Positions 1 to 9,847 of a stretch of 64,000 bases of DNA are shown here, one piece after another (position 1 is the stretch's first letter; each line of letters starts with the position of its first letter). The DNA is from Schizochytrium sp. TIO01. Lineage: Eukaryota; Sar; Bigyra; Thraustochytrida; Thraustochytriidae. The position numbers were made by a program, and so were the translations under genes. The notes beneath the pieces are model-generated. The model was not told the origin of the DNA. It was given only the letters and a program-made list of their open reading frames with translations, and did not search any database. Location of the stretch: positions 2,362,837-2,426,836 of the forward strand of contig SMSO01000037.1 in NCBI GenBank assembly GCA_004764695.1, in the 5' to 3' direction.

Positions 1-1744
1 CTCACGCCAAAGAATGTTTTTATTCAAACATCCCTAGGGGAGACTTCGATGTGAAGTGCTGCACGCTTCTGAATAAATCTTCATCCACATACAACGGTCC
101 TCACGCCTTCGGTTCAGATCGAAACTTTGCGAAGATCTACGTAACAATACGAAGCTTCAAGACTGCGACAGCTTCAAAATGTACCAAAATGGCACACGCT
201 GTTTCAGATCCAATCTTAGCGCACTAATCAGGAAGTATTTTCGAGCTTCACAAGTCCAACAGAGTTGAACCCGTCCGCACACACCCTTCCTCGCGCCACC
301 TCGAGATCTCACAAAACCGGCAACAGTTGGAACTTGTCAACTGTTCTGTTCTGTTCTGACGGTTTCCCGTTCAGTGGCCGCGTTGAACAAGGGCCCTCCG
401 ACACAGAAGATGTGAATCGATATTGCAAGTGTTTGCTTGTTTTGGAGGTTTGAAAAGACCAAATGAATGGTGGCAAATTTGGAAATTGCCAAATATTTGT
501 ACAGGAATTTCTATAAATTTGATAAGTGCAGATTTCTGTGGGGAATTTCTTCCAAAAACTTGATCTGGTACCTTGTGTCATGTTTGCTGCTTGAACAGTT
601 GAAGTACCTGTGATACTAAGACGAATAAGGCAAAATATCATATATGTAAGTGTGACCAGTAGAAAGTGAGCCATTCAAGAAATCTTGGTTATCAGAGGAA
701 GAAAACAAGGATAGGATTCAAAGCCCCTTGTTATGGCTTGACTGGCTTGGGTCGCATGGCGCTACATTATAACAGAGATAACTTAAATGATATAGGTCTT
801 AATTCTTGCTGGTTAGGGATCTTTTCACAAGAACAAATTTTGATGAATCTTGATGAATATTGTTTATCGCTTAGGATTGGCAATAGAGGGATTTTAGTTG
901 AAGAATACCACTTGTTAGTGCACACGCCGTTTCATACTGTTTAGAATATGATCGCAACCTCGAAGTCTCATTTATTCTTCTTCTATTCAGAGAATTTACA
1001 TCCTCATGTTTTGAACTTAGATAACTCTCGATATGAATTTTACTCAGTCTTCCAAAGGGAAATAAAATAGAAAAACGGCTCCACACATACTGTAGCTAAA
1101 TGTTGCCTTGTGTTGAACACTGGTTATATTAAATTCACTAGACACAATATTCAGTATCCAGGTTACTTGCCCGGAGAGCAGGCTATTAAGTTTCAAGTAA
1201 CTCCTTTGGAACGCTTTTCATGGAGCTCTTCCTTTCGCTCCCCTTAAGGATTGCTTTTGTGTTTTTTCAACCTTATCCTTTGATGAAAGGGTTGATTAGT
1301 ATTGAAGTATAACATCGAAGTGTGTGCACAGGTGTGAATATCCAGGTACAACGTACACAGGCCCAAACCCTAGACTTAGAGAATGGATGTTGTCAGCAGC
1401 TCCTGAATGTTAATGTAGCTATTCTTTTTCCTTCATGTCTCGACCTACGCTATCTCTTGGTGAGCGCCTCACACGAACTTGCAATATTTTGATAAAAATG
1501 TCTCGCTTCGTGTAGCTATTTTGTATGTGTGATTGCTGCTACTTTAACGAAAGGGTAGTAACCCTCAATGATCTATCTCTTCTTTGTAGGGCTCACCACC
1601 ATGTAAACCGCCTCCAGACGCAGTGGATAAAGTCGTTCGGCCTTTGGATACGTTGTTGATTATGTTGTTCTACTGTTTCTTTTCTATTTGTAAAATACAG
1701 TGGATTTACAAAACAAAAAAAAAGTAAAAGAAAGATTACATGTT
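1..1744. other. AT-rich stretch without a supported gene
   Basis: Only short reading frames occur here, overlapping on both strands and with no recognisable motif. The longest (309-674 minus, 121 codons) has neither composition nor motifs suggesting a protein. I see no tRNA, tandem repeat or mobile element in it. Confidence 0.5.
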
Positions 1745-1814
1745 TCTCCTACGCGGAATCGAACCACGGTTGTCAGAGTCAGAGTCTGACATGCTGCCAT
1801 TACATCACAGGAGA
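1745..1814 (-). tRNA. tRNA-Gln (anticodon CTG)
   Basis: The minus strand folds into a cloverleaf. The acceptor stem TCTCCTG/TAGGAGA closes with one G-T wobble, the D arm is ATG...CAT, the anticodon stem TCAGA/TCTGA holds loop CTCTGAC (anticodon CTG, decoding CAG), and the T arm is CGTGG-TTCGATT-CCGCG. No CCA is encoded. A run of eight or more T on the minus strand about 30 nt downstream could act as Pol III terminator. It is the 3'-most of four tRNA genes on this strand. Confidence 0.93.
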
Positions 1815-2016
1815 ATTGATTCGGAACTGAAAAGTTTCGAGAGTACAATTATTTGCGCATTTACAAACCATACTACCCTCAACGACAGTCCTAAGAACCA
1901 TTTTATATCAGCAACCTGTCAAACATCTAATTTTCAACACTCACAACGAATTCGCCGAATTTGCAAAGAAAAAGTTATTTAGGGCAGGTAGTAAATTCAA
2001 AAATTAAAAAATATAT

Positions 2017-2094
2017 ACTGTGAGTGGGACTCGAACCCACGCCCTTTCGGACCACGGCCTTAACGTGGCACCTTAACCGCTCGGTCATCACAGC
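2017..2094 (-). tRNA. tRNA-Leu (anticodon AAG)
   Basis: Class II tRNA. Acceptor GCTGTGA/TCACAGT, anticodon stem CCACG/CGTGG enclosing TTAAGGC (anticodon AAG, decoding CTT), a longer variable arm (TCCGAAAGGGC) as expected for Leu, and T arm GTGGG-TTCGAGT-CCCAC. There is no intron and no encoded CCA. A T6 stretch follows the 3' end on the minus strand. Confidence 0.93.
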
Positions 2095-2443
2095 TCGATA
2101 GACCAACAAGGTAAGTAAGTACAATATTACAACTCCTAACCATTCACTTTAGGAAAATCAGTTCAACAAACTTCTCAAAATACTAACAAAAAGTGTTTGG
2201 GCATAATCAATAACTAATTCGTCTAACTTTCGATATAATATTCTTTTTGCTTGTCGGTTTCACTCTTTAATTATTTTGAAGAAAATAATAAAACTCAGAC
2301 TATAACTCAAAACTTAAACACAGGACCGATCAACCTAAAATCTATTACTTCAAAGGAATAATATTTCAGTTGATAGTGCCTAGCCGTTTAGTTTGCCTTT
2401 CTAGTGGTAAAAAGAATTTTTGATATAAGGGGGGAAAAAGAAT
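2095..2443. other. Spacer between tRNA genes, nothing seen
   Basis: AT-rich DNA between tRNA-Leu and tRNA-Lys. The T-run just downstream of the Lys gene (minus strand) is the only likely signal. Confidence 0.5.
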
Positions 2444-2514
2444 TCCCAATGAGGGGATCGAACCCTCGACCATTTGATTAAGAGTCAAACGCTCTACCGC
2501 TGAGCTAACCGGGA
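2444..2514 (-). tRNA. tRNA-Lys (anticodon CTT)
   Basis: Acceptor TCCCGGT/ATTGGGA (two G-T pairs), D arm GCTC-AGCGGTA-GAGC, anticodon stem TTTGA/TCAAA with loop CTCTTAA (anticodon CTT, decoding AAG), T arm GAGGG-TTCGATC-CCCTC. It is followed on the minus strand by a T5 terminator within a few bases. There is no intron. Confidence 0.95.
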
Positions 2515-2697
2515 TTCCTAGTGGAGGAGAATGTAGCTTTGATGCTACTATTTCCCGAGACAAACTGCGATGAGTCGTTGGCAAATATAATGATTGCATC
2601 AAGAAATTATTTTTCCTTTGATTAGAATGAATTTTTAATTAACAATAATAAAATTTTTAAAAAATATATTGCTTATAAAAAAGCGACGTAATAACAC

Positions 2698-2817
2698 GAG
2701 ATGAGCAGGGTTCGAACCTGCGCGGCCGAAGCCATTGGATTTCAAGTAGCACATATCCTCTTACGAAGTACACTACCAGTTCAAGTCCAACCCGTTAGAC
2801 CACTCCGGCATCATCCC
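2698..2817 (-). tRNA. tRNA-Ser (anticodon TGA) with a 39-nt intron
   Basis: Class II tRNA split by an intron. Acceptor GGGATGA/TCATCTC, D arm CCG...CGG, anticodon stem TTGGA/TCCAA, loop CTTGAAA (anticodon TGA), variable arm with the GGC-TTCG-GCC type hairpin, T arm GCAGG-TTCGAAC-CCTGC. The intron occupies 2741-2779, placed one base 3' of the anticodon, the canonical site for nuclear tRNA introns. The exact boundary could shift because CTTGAA recurs at the 3' splice site. A T6 run lies just downstream on the minus strand. Confidence 0.92.
2741..2779 (-). other. tRNA-Ser intron
   Basis: 39-nt insertion between anticodon-loop positions 37 and 38 of tRNA-Ser(TGA). Its position fits tRNA splicing endonuclease cleavage. 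The other three tRNA genes in the cluster have no intron. Confidence 0.85.
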
Positions 2818-3545
2818 CGAAAACAGTAAACAAAATGTTTAACTTCACTATATAAATATTACGTTTTTCAAATAAATTAAAAAATAATGAAGAAGAAAGA
2901 TCCAATTTTAATCTATTTAACGCCTATGTGTATAAAGGACACAACCTCCAGGGAAGGAATACACGGAAACCTCTACTAGGAGTTTGGATATGCCAAACTC
3001 TCGGTCTCGCATTGACATGGTTGATTGTTTGGCCTGACCAAGTCCGCCTTGAAAAAAACTGTTTGCCTTTATCTTCGTGGTTGAACAGAGATCTGCGCAG
3101 GTTAATAGAACACGATTCTGTTATTTCTCTATAGGCAAATAGATTATATTTTGAAAGCTGTAAGGAGTGAAGGGTCAACTCATCGATACTCCTGTTGACG
3201 AGCTAGAGAAGTATGTGTGCATTTAAAAGATAATAGGAGAGAAAGAAAGAGAGATAACATTTTTTTCTTGATGTGATATACATAGAAGGTCAATGTATCT
3301 AGATTGAATTTGTCTGTCAAAGTATTGCATGATTGAAAATTAGTCATAATGTCATTTGATAGCACACAAAAGTAAAGTTAAGCTTCTATACGCACCATCT
3401 GCTGCTCAAATGCACCTTTCAATTCTTGCGAAGACCTCATCTGTCAGCTTCTGAAGATCTAAACGAACTCTGCTCGAGGTATATTCCTTAACCTTCGATA
3501 TTCCCAGCTTACCTCCTCTAATAACAATTGAAATTTTAGTTACAT
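2818..3545. other. Intergenic, with a hairpin-rich 200-base patch
   Basis: No gene is recognised. Positions 2930-3140 contain several short perfect hairpins (for example GAGTTTGG at 2980-2987 with CCAAACTC at 2993-3000). I could not match it to U1, U2, U4, U5, U6, SRP, RNase P/MRP or U3 RNA by their conserved motifs. Confidence 0.3.
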
Positions 3546-3965
3546 GCTGAGATCTCCAATCGAAGAAACTAGTGGACAAGGCATTGCTTTAGTTTTTGGC
3601 ATCAATTTGTAAAAAGTCCTCGTAGACAAAAGGCCTACAATAGAGCAGAAGTAGACAGTCAGATTTATGTGGCTGCCAAAGCCAATATACAAAAGTGCGA
3701 CGACATATTACCTAGATCCAAGTATGGTGTCATTTGAATTGATGGTTGAAGAGATGCAATTAACCTGACCTCGTCAAGCATCTCTGACCATGTTCAAGAA
3801 TGCCTTAGCCTCCGTAAATACTATATGAGTCAGTCAGTCTGCCCTGAAATTCATCTTCCAAGACAACAGTTCGCTAACCCTTATAACCAACCTTCTTAAA
3901 GCATTCATCAAGACTCTTGCCTTCATCTTTGCAGTCAACCTCAAGCTGGCCAGAATCATCTTTTA
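3546..3965 (-). repeat. Dispersed ~400-bp repeat, copy 1
   Basis: Shares long blocks with 25128-25536 (opposite orientation) and 26301-26690 (same orientation): the GCTGAGATCTCCAAT edge, an internal AAGTATGGTGT block, and the block encoding the end of a protein (LDECFKK...). The repeat spans the 3' end of the decayed gene at 3874-6080 plus its 3' flank, so it looks like segmental copies of one gene end rather than a classical transposon. Confidence 0.65.
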
Positions 3966-6080
3966 GATGAGATACAGCTATATTTTGCAGCGATGTTGTG
4001 TCGATTGGTCTCAGATTCTCTTCTAGCAACATCCAGTTGAGTGCTTCCGTAGTCGTCAATATTACCAACATCCAGAACATTCCCGCATGGGACCATCGTT
4101 CGGATGACGAGCCAAAGTCTAACTGTTGTGGCGACAGCGAAAACTCAGTATACACCGATGCGGACTTGGCCGAGTTCCAATCGATTGACGCATTATTCAA
4201 AAAGGAACGGTGGACTGTGTGCACCTAGTTCGCATGACAGCCGTGGAGAGAGGACGACGACGACCATCGCTTTAGCTCTGTCACCATCGATACATCGTAT
4301 GTTCAACGGCCGGTGCAAACAACATAAGTACAGCAAGGAGCAGTTTCCTCAAATCATGATTGACATTGTGCCCCATTTTTATGCCCAGGGATAGCTTTAC
4401 TGTTACTGGCAGCCTTGGCAAGATGCGAGTGCGTACTTGGGTGACAGACATCGGGTTTGAACCCATTGGTCGTGAGGCAATTACCTTTTACTTCAAAGAG
4501 GGAACACAATCTGAGAAAAGGAATGATGGGTTCATCGAGAACTTTACCTTTGTATTTATGACAGGTCAAGCCCCCAGTTCTACGCGAACCTCAAATGGAA
4601 AGCACCTGATACACAATCCTTCTGCTACTATCGTGTAACACTGCAGTCCATCACGACATTGCTCGCCACAAAGCGCACACCTGTGTTAAGATCTATCCAA
4701 TCCTCCCCTACGCCTGTGCTTGGATCGCGGCAACCACAGAGTTCCACATTATTATCACCTATGAAGCACCAAGCACGGCAATAGGCCACACAACGAGTGA
4801 AACCATCGTCGTTAAAGCTCTTTATGAGATGATTGGTCTCAATGTTAGAAAGTCCGCGAGTCGAGCCTTGCTAGTCTTGGTCCGCCCAATGAACCACAGA
4901 GTGGTCTTCATGCCTGGCTTTGACCAACCAACTATACTAACCTTAGAAAACACATATTCCCCTGTGAACGGCATACCCATCGCTCTTCCACTGGTGAAAC
5001 ATGCTCATCTTGGAAGTCGCGCAATTCTGAATGAAACGATAAGATTCAGGTTCTGCTCTAAATCAACCTTTGCGGTAGTATTAGGAAGATCAACCATTGC
5101 GGTAGTATTAGGAAGATACATGTAAGTACATGTAGCGCGTTGTATAGCTCATCATGCACATGCCATCATTAAAAAGAGTACCAGGTATTACATTTATCTT
5201 CTTCTCTGTGTCACATTCAAGCAAATAAGAGTGACTGCCTGCTAGTTCATGCAGAGAAATCAATGGATCCCTTCACTCAACGTACTGCACTCCTAACCTG
5301 CACTAACGATAGCCCATCATGATCTATCAAGGGAAGCTGCTCTGCCTTGACCTGCGGCCACCAGTTAGGATACTTTTTTACGACCGCACTGAAGAAAGTA
5401 GAATCGTGGTGATCAGCAGGACGGTTGGAATCAAAATCAAAAACATCTACCTTGCCTCATTTAGGGGTTATAAAATTGGCACCTGCAACTTTCCAGAAGT
5501 TCTTCAAATAAGCCGCTTTGAATTCGTCAGTGGGGATAGGGAACATTTCATCATTGTAGCTGGCACAAAAGATATTGATGCGAAGGGCCTTGGCATTTGC
5601 ACGATCATGGAAATTTGGCCCTGGCCCGTGTACCAGCCGACCTCAGGTAAAATGGATCTGCTCCTTTGCTGCGCACACCCACACAATTGAGGTAAGAGCA
5701 TCATTCACTATAGGATCCCCAAAAATGTCCTTATCCTGCGGCATCCTACTAAATGTCAAGCCCCCCTAAACGTTATCATCCGCAGGACGCAGCATATTAT
5801 CCGTAGTGGGACGCGCCGTTAGATTGGGATCGTACTTTTTTCGTGAGAAATAGTCCCGCTGGAAGCCGTTGCACTTCCCAGTCCCTGATGTTGCCCCTCC
5901 TGTAGCAGTGATGGCACGTGTATCATCACCATTCTCTGCATCAGGATCATCATCATTCCATGTCTGGTAAATAATGTCGTACGGGCTCAGGTAAGAATTA
6001 GCACGAAGATACCAATGATTAAGATCATGATGCCCAGTCTTAATTTCTGCTCAGGGTTGATCTTTTGGAAGAACTACCAT
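3874..6080 (-). pseudogene. Decayed gene for a membrane/secreted Cys-rich protein
   Basis: I do not recognise the family. On the minus strand a coding-like frame runs from about 5997 to 5279 for some 240 codons, broken by in-frame stops TAG 5766-5768, TGA 5643-5645 and TGA 5457-5459, ending at TGA 5277-5279. Just upstream (about 6052-5990) another frame encodes a hydrophobic stretch (LGIMILIIGIFVLILT), a likely signal anchor. Further on, fragments in shifted frames continue: about 5270-5100, then about 4840-4630 with closely spaced cysteines (CVAYCRAWC, LCGC), vaguely like a WSC-type sugar-binding domain. The 116-codon frame 4224-3874 ends in LDECFKKVGYKG and a TAG. This last end is the part repeated elsewhere. 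Short introns could explain some breaks, but three in-frame stops in one continuous frame argue for a pseudogene. Confidence 0.55.
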
Positions 6081-6945
6081 TTTTAATTCTTTCTCGGTCT
6101 GAGTTTATCTCTACTTACTTCTTTGTGAATGTCGTTTCAGGATCTTAACTTTAAAGGGGAGGATAGATATATTTGCAATCAGTTGGTAAGTTTTTCTTTT
6201 CGCGTCAGCCCAAAAAAGAAAAGGAAAACAAAAGCTTGATCAAACCCTTCGTTCTGCCAACGGCTCTAGCACCAGTCTAAGGCCTTGCGCGAACACACCA
6301 AAAACCAAAAATAGGCAGCAAACGTCACTCCATTGAAGGCCTTTGCATGTGAATCAGCTGCAGCTTCTTTGTGAATTAATTAGACAAGGAATCAAATTTC
6401 ACAGAAGCTTTTGAAGTGTCCACTTATTCATTACACCGAAGGAGTCATAAGAGTGATCTGAGATCATGTTTTTTCTCCTTCGTTCGTGCCTGTCAATGGC
6501 AGGTACTTTCAACAGTCGCTTTACAAAACCTAAGAACTCTTCACTCAGAGTCTCATCCACCCGCTCTCACTCTACACACGATCAATGTGTACCAAAAGCT
6601 CCTTATGTATGCTGTATTTCAAGAGCACCCCCCTCGCCGATCGTTTGAGCAAGCCTCTTCTCTTCCCAACCCTGGGTAACTAACGCTCACAAAGAAAGAA
6701 ATTACCAGCTAGAGATAACGATTTGCTGCTTCTACTCTCTACTGTTCCAATCATTGAATGATTTGATCGATCTCTGCTGCATTGGGTTCTGCATGCGCTA
6801 ACCCAGTTCTTTCTACTACTCCAATTGAGTAATCCTCAATAAACTAATTCTCTATGTACATTGATGTTTTCATTAACACTATCCCATAGGACTATCAAAT
6901 CCTATTAATACAATCTATATATACATTAATCAACCAATCTAAAGC
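6081..6945. other. Intergenic, nothing seen
   Basis: 5' flank of the decayed gene and upstream flank of 5S rRNA. Only short overlapping frames occur, with no recognisable motif. Confidence 0.5.
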
Positions 6946-7063
6946 ACATTCGATCATACCACGCGGGTAACACCTCATCTCATTCGCACTGAGAAGTAAA
7001 GTCGCGTAGGGCCGGGTCAGTAGTATGATAGGGGACTGCATGCGAAGCCCCGGTGTTGAATGT
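6946..7063 (+). rRNA. 5S ribosomal RNA
   Basis: 118-nt match to 5S rRNA architecture. Helix I pairs ACATTC (6946-6951) with GAATGT (7058-7063). The 5' motif GATCATACCACG, the loop A-helix III region, the internal promoter box GAGAAGTAAAG...GCGTAGGGCC, GGTCAGTAGTATGATAGGGGACTGC and CGAAGCCCCGGTG are all in order. A T7 run begins at the 3' end and a second T9 run follows, fitting Pol III termination. It is a single copy, unlinked to the large rRNA genes in this window, and lies 4 kb from the tRNA cluster on the opposite strand. Confidence 0.95.
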
Positions 7064-7080
7064 TTTTTTGCTTTTTTTTT
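7063..7080 (+). terminator. Pol III terminator of 5S rRNA
   Basis: Two consecutive T tracts directly after helix I of the 5S gene. Confidence 0.8.
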
Positions 7081-7582
7081 CCCCCCTTCTTATGAACGAT
7101 TGGAAAAAAAGCAGCTCCACAGTACAACATCATTGTGCAGAGTCTAAATCTCGTTAAACGCAGATTGACGCGTCTCCCTCCGAGTTACGGAAAACACTGT
7201 CCTTTTTTTTAAAATCGACTGAACCTTTTATATGCACAACAAACTTTACATTTCAATCACCATTTGTATGAGTTAAGAGAAGAATAACAGCATTTTAAAT
7301 GAGGTGGTCGCAGACGCTTCACCATAGCTTTCGACATACTTCTGGGACTTTATACCCCAGACGACCCACTCAAGCTGTACTCAGCTTCTATGCAATTTTC
7401 AATATCGCATTTATCTCCTTCTACAAGTTGTTTGCATCTTCCGCAGCCAAGTGTACCTGGAAAAAGAATAGTGATTGTGTTGGCCCCAAAAGAAAAGTCT
7501 TCCCAATAGATGACCTTTTAGATGCAAAACTGTTCTTTGTATTCTGAAATTGTCAAGACAACGGGGCACTCGCATCTCTGCA
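7081..7582. other. Intergenic, nothing convincing
   Basis: Lies between the 5S gene and the 3' end of the kinase-like gene. One 82-codon plus-strand frame (7299-7547) shows no recognisable motif and is probably chance. Confidence 0.45.
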
Positions 7583-9847
7583 TTACGCTGAAGAGTTTAT
7601 CTCTCCACCCTTCGTGGGATGCAACGACTTTCTCTGAGATTTTTCTGGTATATTAAAAGAAACATAATCTTTATACCTTGCCAATGATGTGTGAGCTGCC
7701 TCATGAGCAGCTTTGAAGTGAGGAGCATATGGACTCTCAGTGAGCCATGGGTAAACTTCCTCAAGTTGATACGCGGCATCCCAAAACTTCAACCTTGCTT
7801 CGAACAGATTAATCAGCTCAGTGGTTGATGTCTCTGAATAACCTGCCCAACCTGTTTGAGAATGTACCCAATCATAGAAAGAACTGGCTTCTCTATCATC
7901 AATCGATTCACTCGGACTCTGCAGGTAGATACAGGTGAGGGCAAGACTCTCCCAATCATCATGGACACTTGCTGGAAAGCAACACATAGCACCTGTGGAT
8001 GCAAATGCTGGTGTACCTACAGGGGATAACATATTTAAAGGTTGATCACAATCTCTTCCATCATCTGCGTCACTCAGAAGAGCATAGTCAATAAGTGTCA
8101 CCGTTACATGGTCAAGTTGATCATCGATACCCATCACTTCTGGATAGATATGTTCCACAATGTTAGCCGGTTTAATATCCTGATGAACAAGTCCCGCTGC
8201 ACCTAATCGTTCCAAGGTATCACCGATACAGGGAAGTAAAGTTTTATTGATAAATTCCACATCCCTGCGGTCACTGAGGGAATGACCACAAACATCTGTT
8301 ACAATAGCATGCGTGAAGCCATAACTTTCAAGCATCCTCCTCCAAATGCACTCCTCATCAAGGATCTCTCCGAATCCAATGAGGTGAGGAGTATTTTCAC
8401 ATATTCCGAGGTTAGCGAGGCGCCTCAGAGCTCGTACCTCCAATTTAAAACGTGCGCGGCTCATGAATTTACTCGTTGCCACACCGCCACTTGTGGTGTT
8501 CAGACCACTGTATACTTCACAGTTTGGGATTGCGTGAATAAAGTAGCGCATATCGATAAAAGAACCATCGTCAAGCCTCAAAGGGTAGTCACCACCATCG
8601 CTTCGAGCTGGACCAAGTTTCGGTGGAATGCCAGATGCAGCCTTTAGAATCGAAAGTTTCAGCTCAAGCATCCAGTTTACAATAGCAGCAAATTCTTTGG
8701 GTGGTGTATCCATATCAAAACTACTTTGAAGAAAAACGATTGGACTAGGAAACTTTGAAAGCCTATAGGGAAATTGCAGTCTTTCTTTATCCGGGGTACT
8801 ACTTGTGCTACTACCCTGCTCATCATGGTTTATTTCTAGACGAACCAAATTCCATTCAGAACCAGACGTGATAATTCCATACCCAAAAAGACAACCCGAA
8901 TCTATGAGCGACTTCATATGAGGGACGTGTGCAATAATACAAATCGATTGAGCTGCAGCTTGATACAGATTAGTTTCATCGCCGAGTGTTTTCCTTACTT
9001 CGTATCCCATAACTCCCTTCATTTTCTTTAAAGATGTGGGATTTAGTTTTTCCATTTCCTCTTTTCCGAAATAGATTAGTCCATTGGGCCATGATACCTG
9101 AAGTCCACTATTCACATAACTGTGGGACGGTTCGCTTTCTAGCCAGAAGTTGAGCTTATCCTCACCCCTGCCACAAGCAATCTCGTTCACTGCTTGTAAT
9201 GCATACTTTAAAACTCGGTCAGACAGCTTCCTGATTATTTTCTCAGGTGCCGGTTCTTTTCGATCGAAAATGCGGGATAAATCCTCCTCTTTCATGGAGT
9301 TAAAAATACTCGTTGTGAGGCCTTGCCAAGCATCATACAAAGCGGCCTCATCTAACTCTCGTTTTTCAAAATACTTTACTGTATGAAAACAGTCAAACTT
9401 TGTTTTCATTAGTTCAAGGGGCACACCCGATGCTCTGAATATTAAAAATTCATCAAGCTTTCTTTTACGATTATCGTCCTTCAACCTAGCAATCTGAGTA
9501 TCTTTCTCAGCAAGAGCGCTCTCTTTCTCAGCAATCTCAGCAGACAGCTTAGCAATAGCGTCAGCATGCGCAGCAAGACTCCTACGGTACATAGCAACCA
9601 CGAGATCGGGATTGTCCAGCATCTCATCAATCTTAGCATCACTCTCATCAACCGTGCTATCGTAGTTAGCATTCTCCCCAGCCAAGTTGGCCTGAGTCCC
9701 AACCCCACCTCTATCCATATTGGTGGATCGGTCCTCGTTCCAAGCATACCCGCTGTGACGAGATCCGGTCACAGAAGAGCTCGCGTTCCTGGAGCGGCCT
9801 GAGATTGATCGGACGAACGCATGGGTACTCTGGATTACGCGTTTCAT
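7583..9847 (-). CDS. Protein-kinase-like protein with N-terminal coiled coil (FunK1/CRN-kinase-like)
   Basis: Intronless 754-residue protein starting at ATG 9847 and ending in TAA. Residues 1-60 are Ser/Arg-rich. Residues about 85-130 form a heptad-like coiled coil rich in Ala/Glu/Lys. The middle (about 135-400) has no domain I recognise. The C-terminal third is a eukaryotic protein kinase fold: a candidate VAxxK lysine at K460, an alpha-C Glu at about 470, the catalytic loop HQDIKPAN (555-562), LIDYA (585-589) in place of DFG, GTPAFAS (611-617) for the activation segment, and DDWESLAL (630-637) for the DxW region. A Gly-rich loop is not obvious. The retained H/D/K/N and metal-binding Asp (D587) suggest it may be active. 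The divergent kinase behind a long unknown region recalls fungal FunK1 and Crinkler-type kinases; substrate unknown. Confidence 0.85.
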   Translation of the reverse strand: MKRVIQSTHAFVRSISGRSRNASSSVTGSRHSGYAWNEDRSTNMDRGGVGTQANLAGENANYDSTVDESDAKIDEMLDNPDLVVAMYRRSLAAHADAIAKLSAEIAEKESALAEKDTQIARLKDDNRKRKLDEFLIFRASGVPLELMKTKFDCFHTVKYFEKRELDEAALYDAWQGLTTSIFNSMKEEDLSRIFDRKEPAPEKIIRKLSDRVLKYALQAVNEIACGRGEDKLNFWLESEPSHSYVNSGLQVSWPNGLIYFGKEEMEKLNPTSLKKMKGVMGYEVRKTLGDETNLYQAAAQSICIIAHVPHMKSLIDSGCLFGYGIITSGSEWNLVRLEINHDEQGSSTSSTPDKERLQFPYRLSKFPSPIVFLQSSFDMDTPPKEFAAIVNWMLELKLSILKAASGIPPKLGPARSDGGDYPLRLDDGSFIDMRYFIHAIPNCEVYSGLNTTSGGVATSKFMSRARFKLEVRALRRLANLGICENTPHLIGFGEILDEECIWRRMLESYGFTHAIVTDVCGHSLSDRRDVEFINKTLLPCIGDTLERLGAAGLVHQDIKPANIVEHIYPEVMGIDDQLDHVTVTLIDYALLSDADDGRDCDQPLNMLSPVGTPAFASTGAMCCFPASVHDDWESLALTCIYLQSPSESIDDREASSFYDWVHSQTGWAGYSETSTTELINLFEARLKFWDAAYQLEEVYPWLTESPYAPHFKAAHEAAHTSLARYKDYVSFNIPEKSQRKSLHPTKGGEINSSA

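Noticed and set aside
2930-3140. Hairpin-rich patch considered as snRNA, SRP, RNase P/MRP or U3 RNA
   Set aside because: Short hairpins and a CACGAAG word recall U1 stem-loop I, but ACTTACCTG, an Sm site and other invariant motifs are missing. No terminator fits either strand.
4430-4500. GGGTTTGAACCC resembling a tRNA T arm
   Set aside because: No matching acceptor, D or anticodon stems can be drawn on either strand.
5319-5690. 123-codon plus-strand open frame
   Set aside because: It overlaps the decayed minus-strand gene, whose fragments look far more protein-like. No motif is visible in the plus frame.
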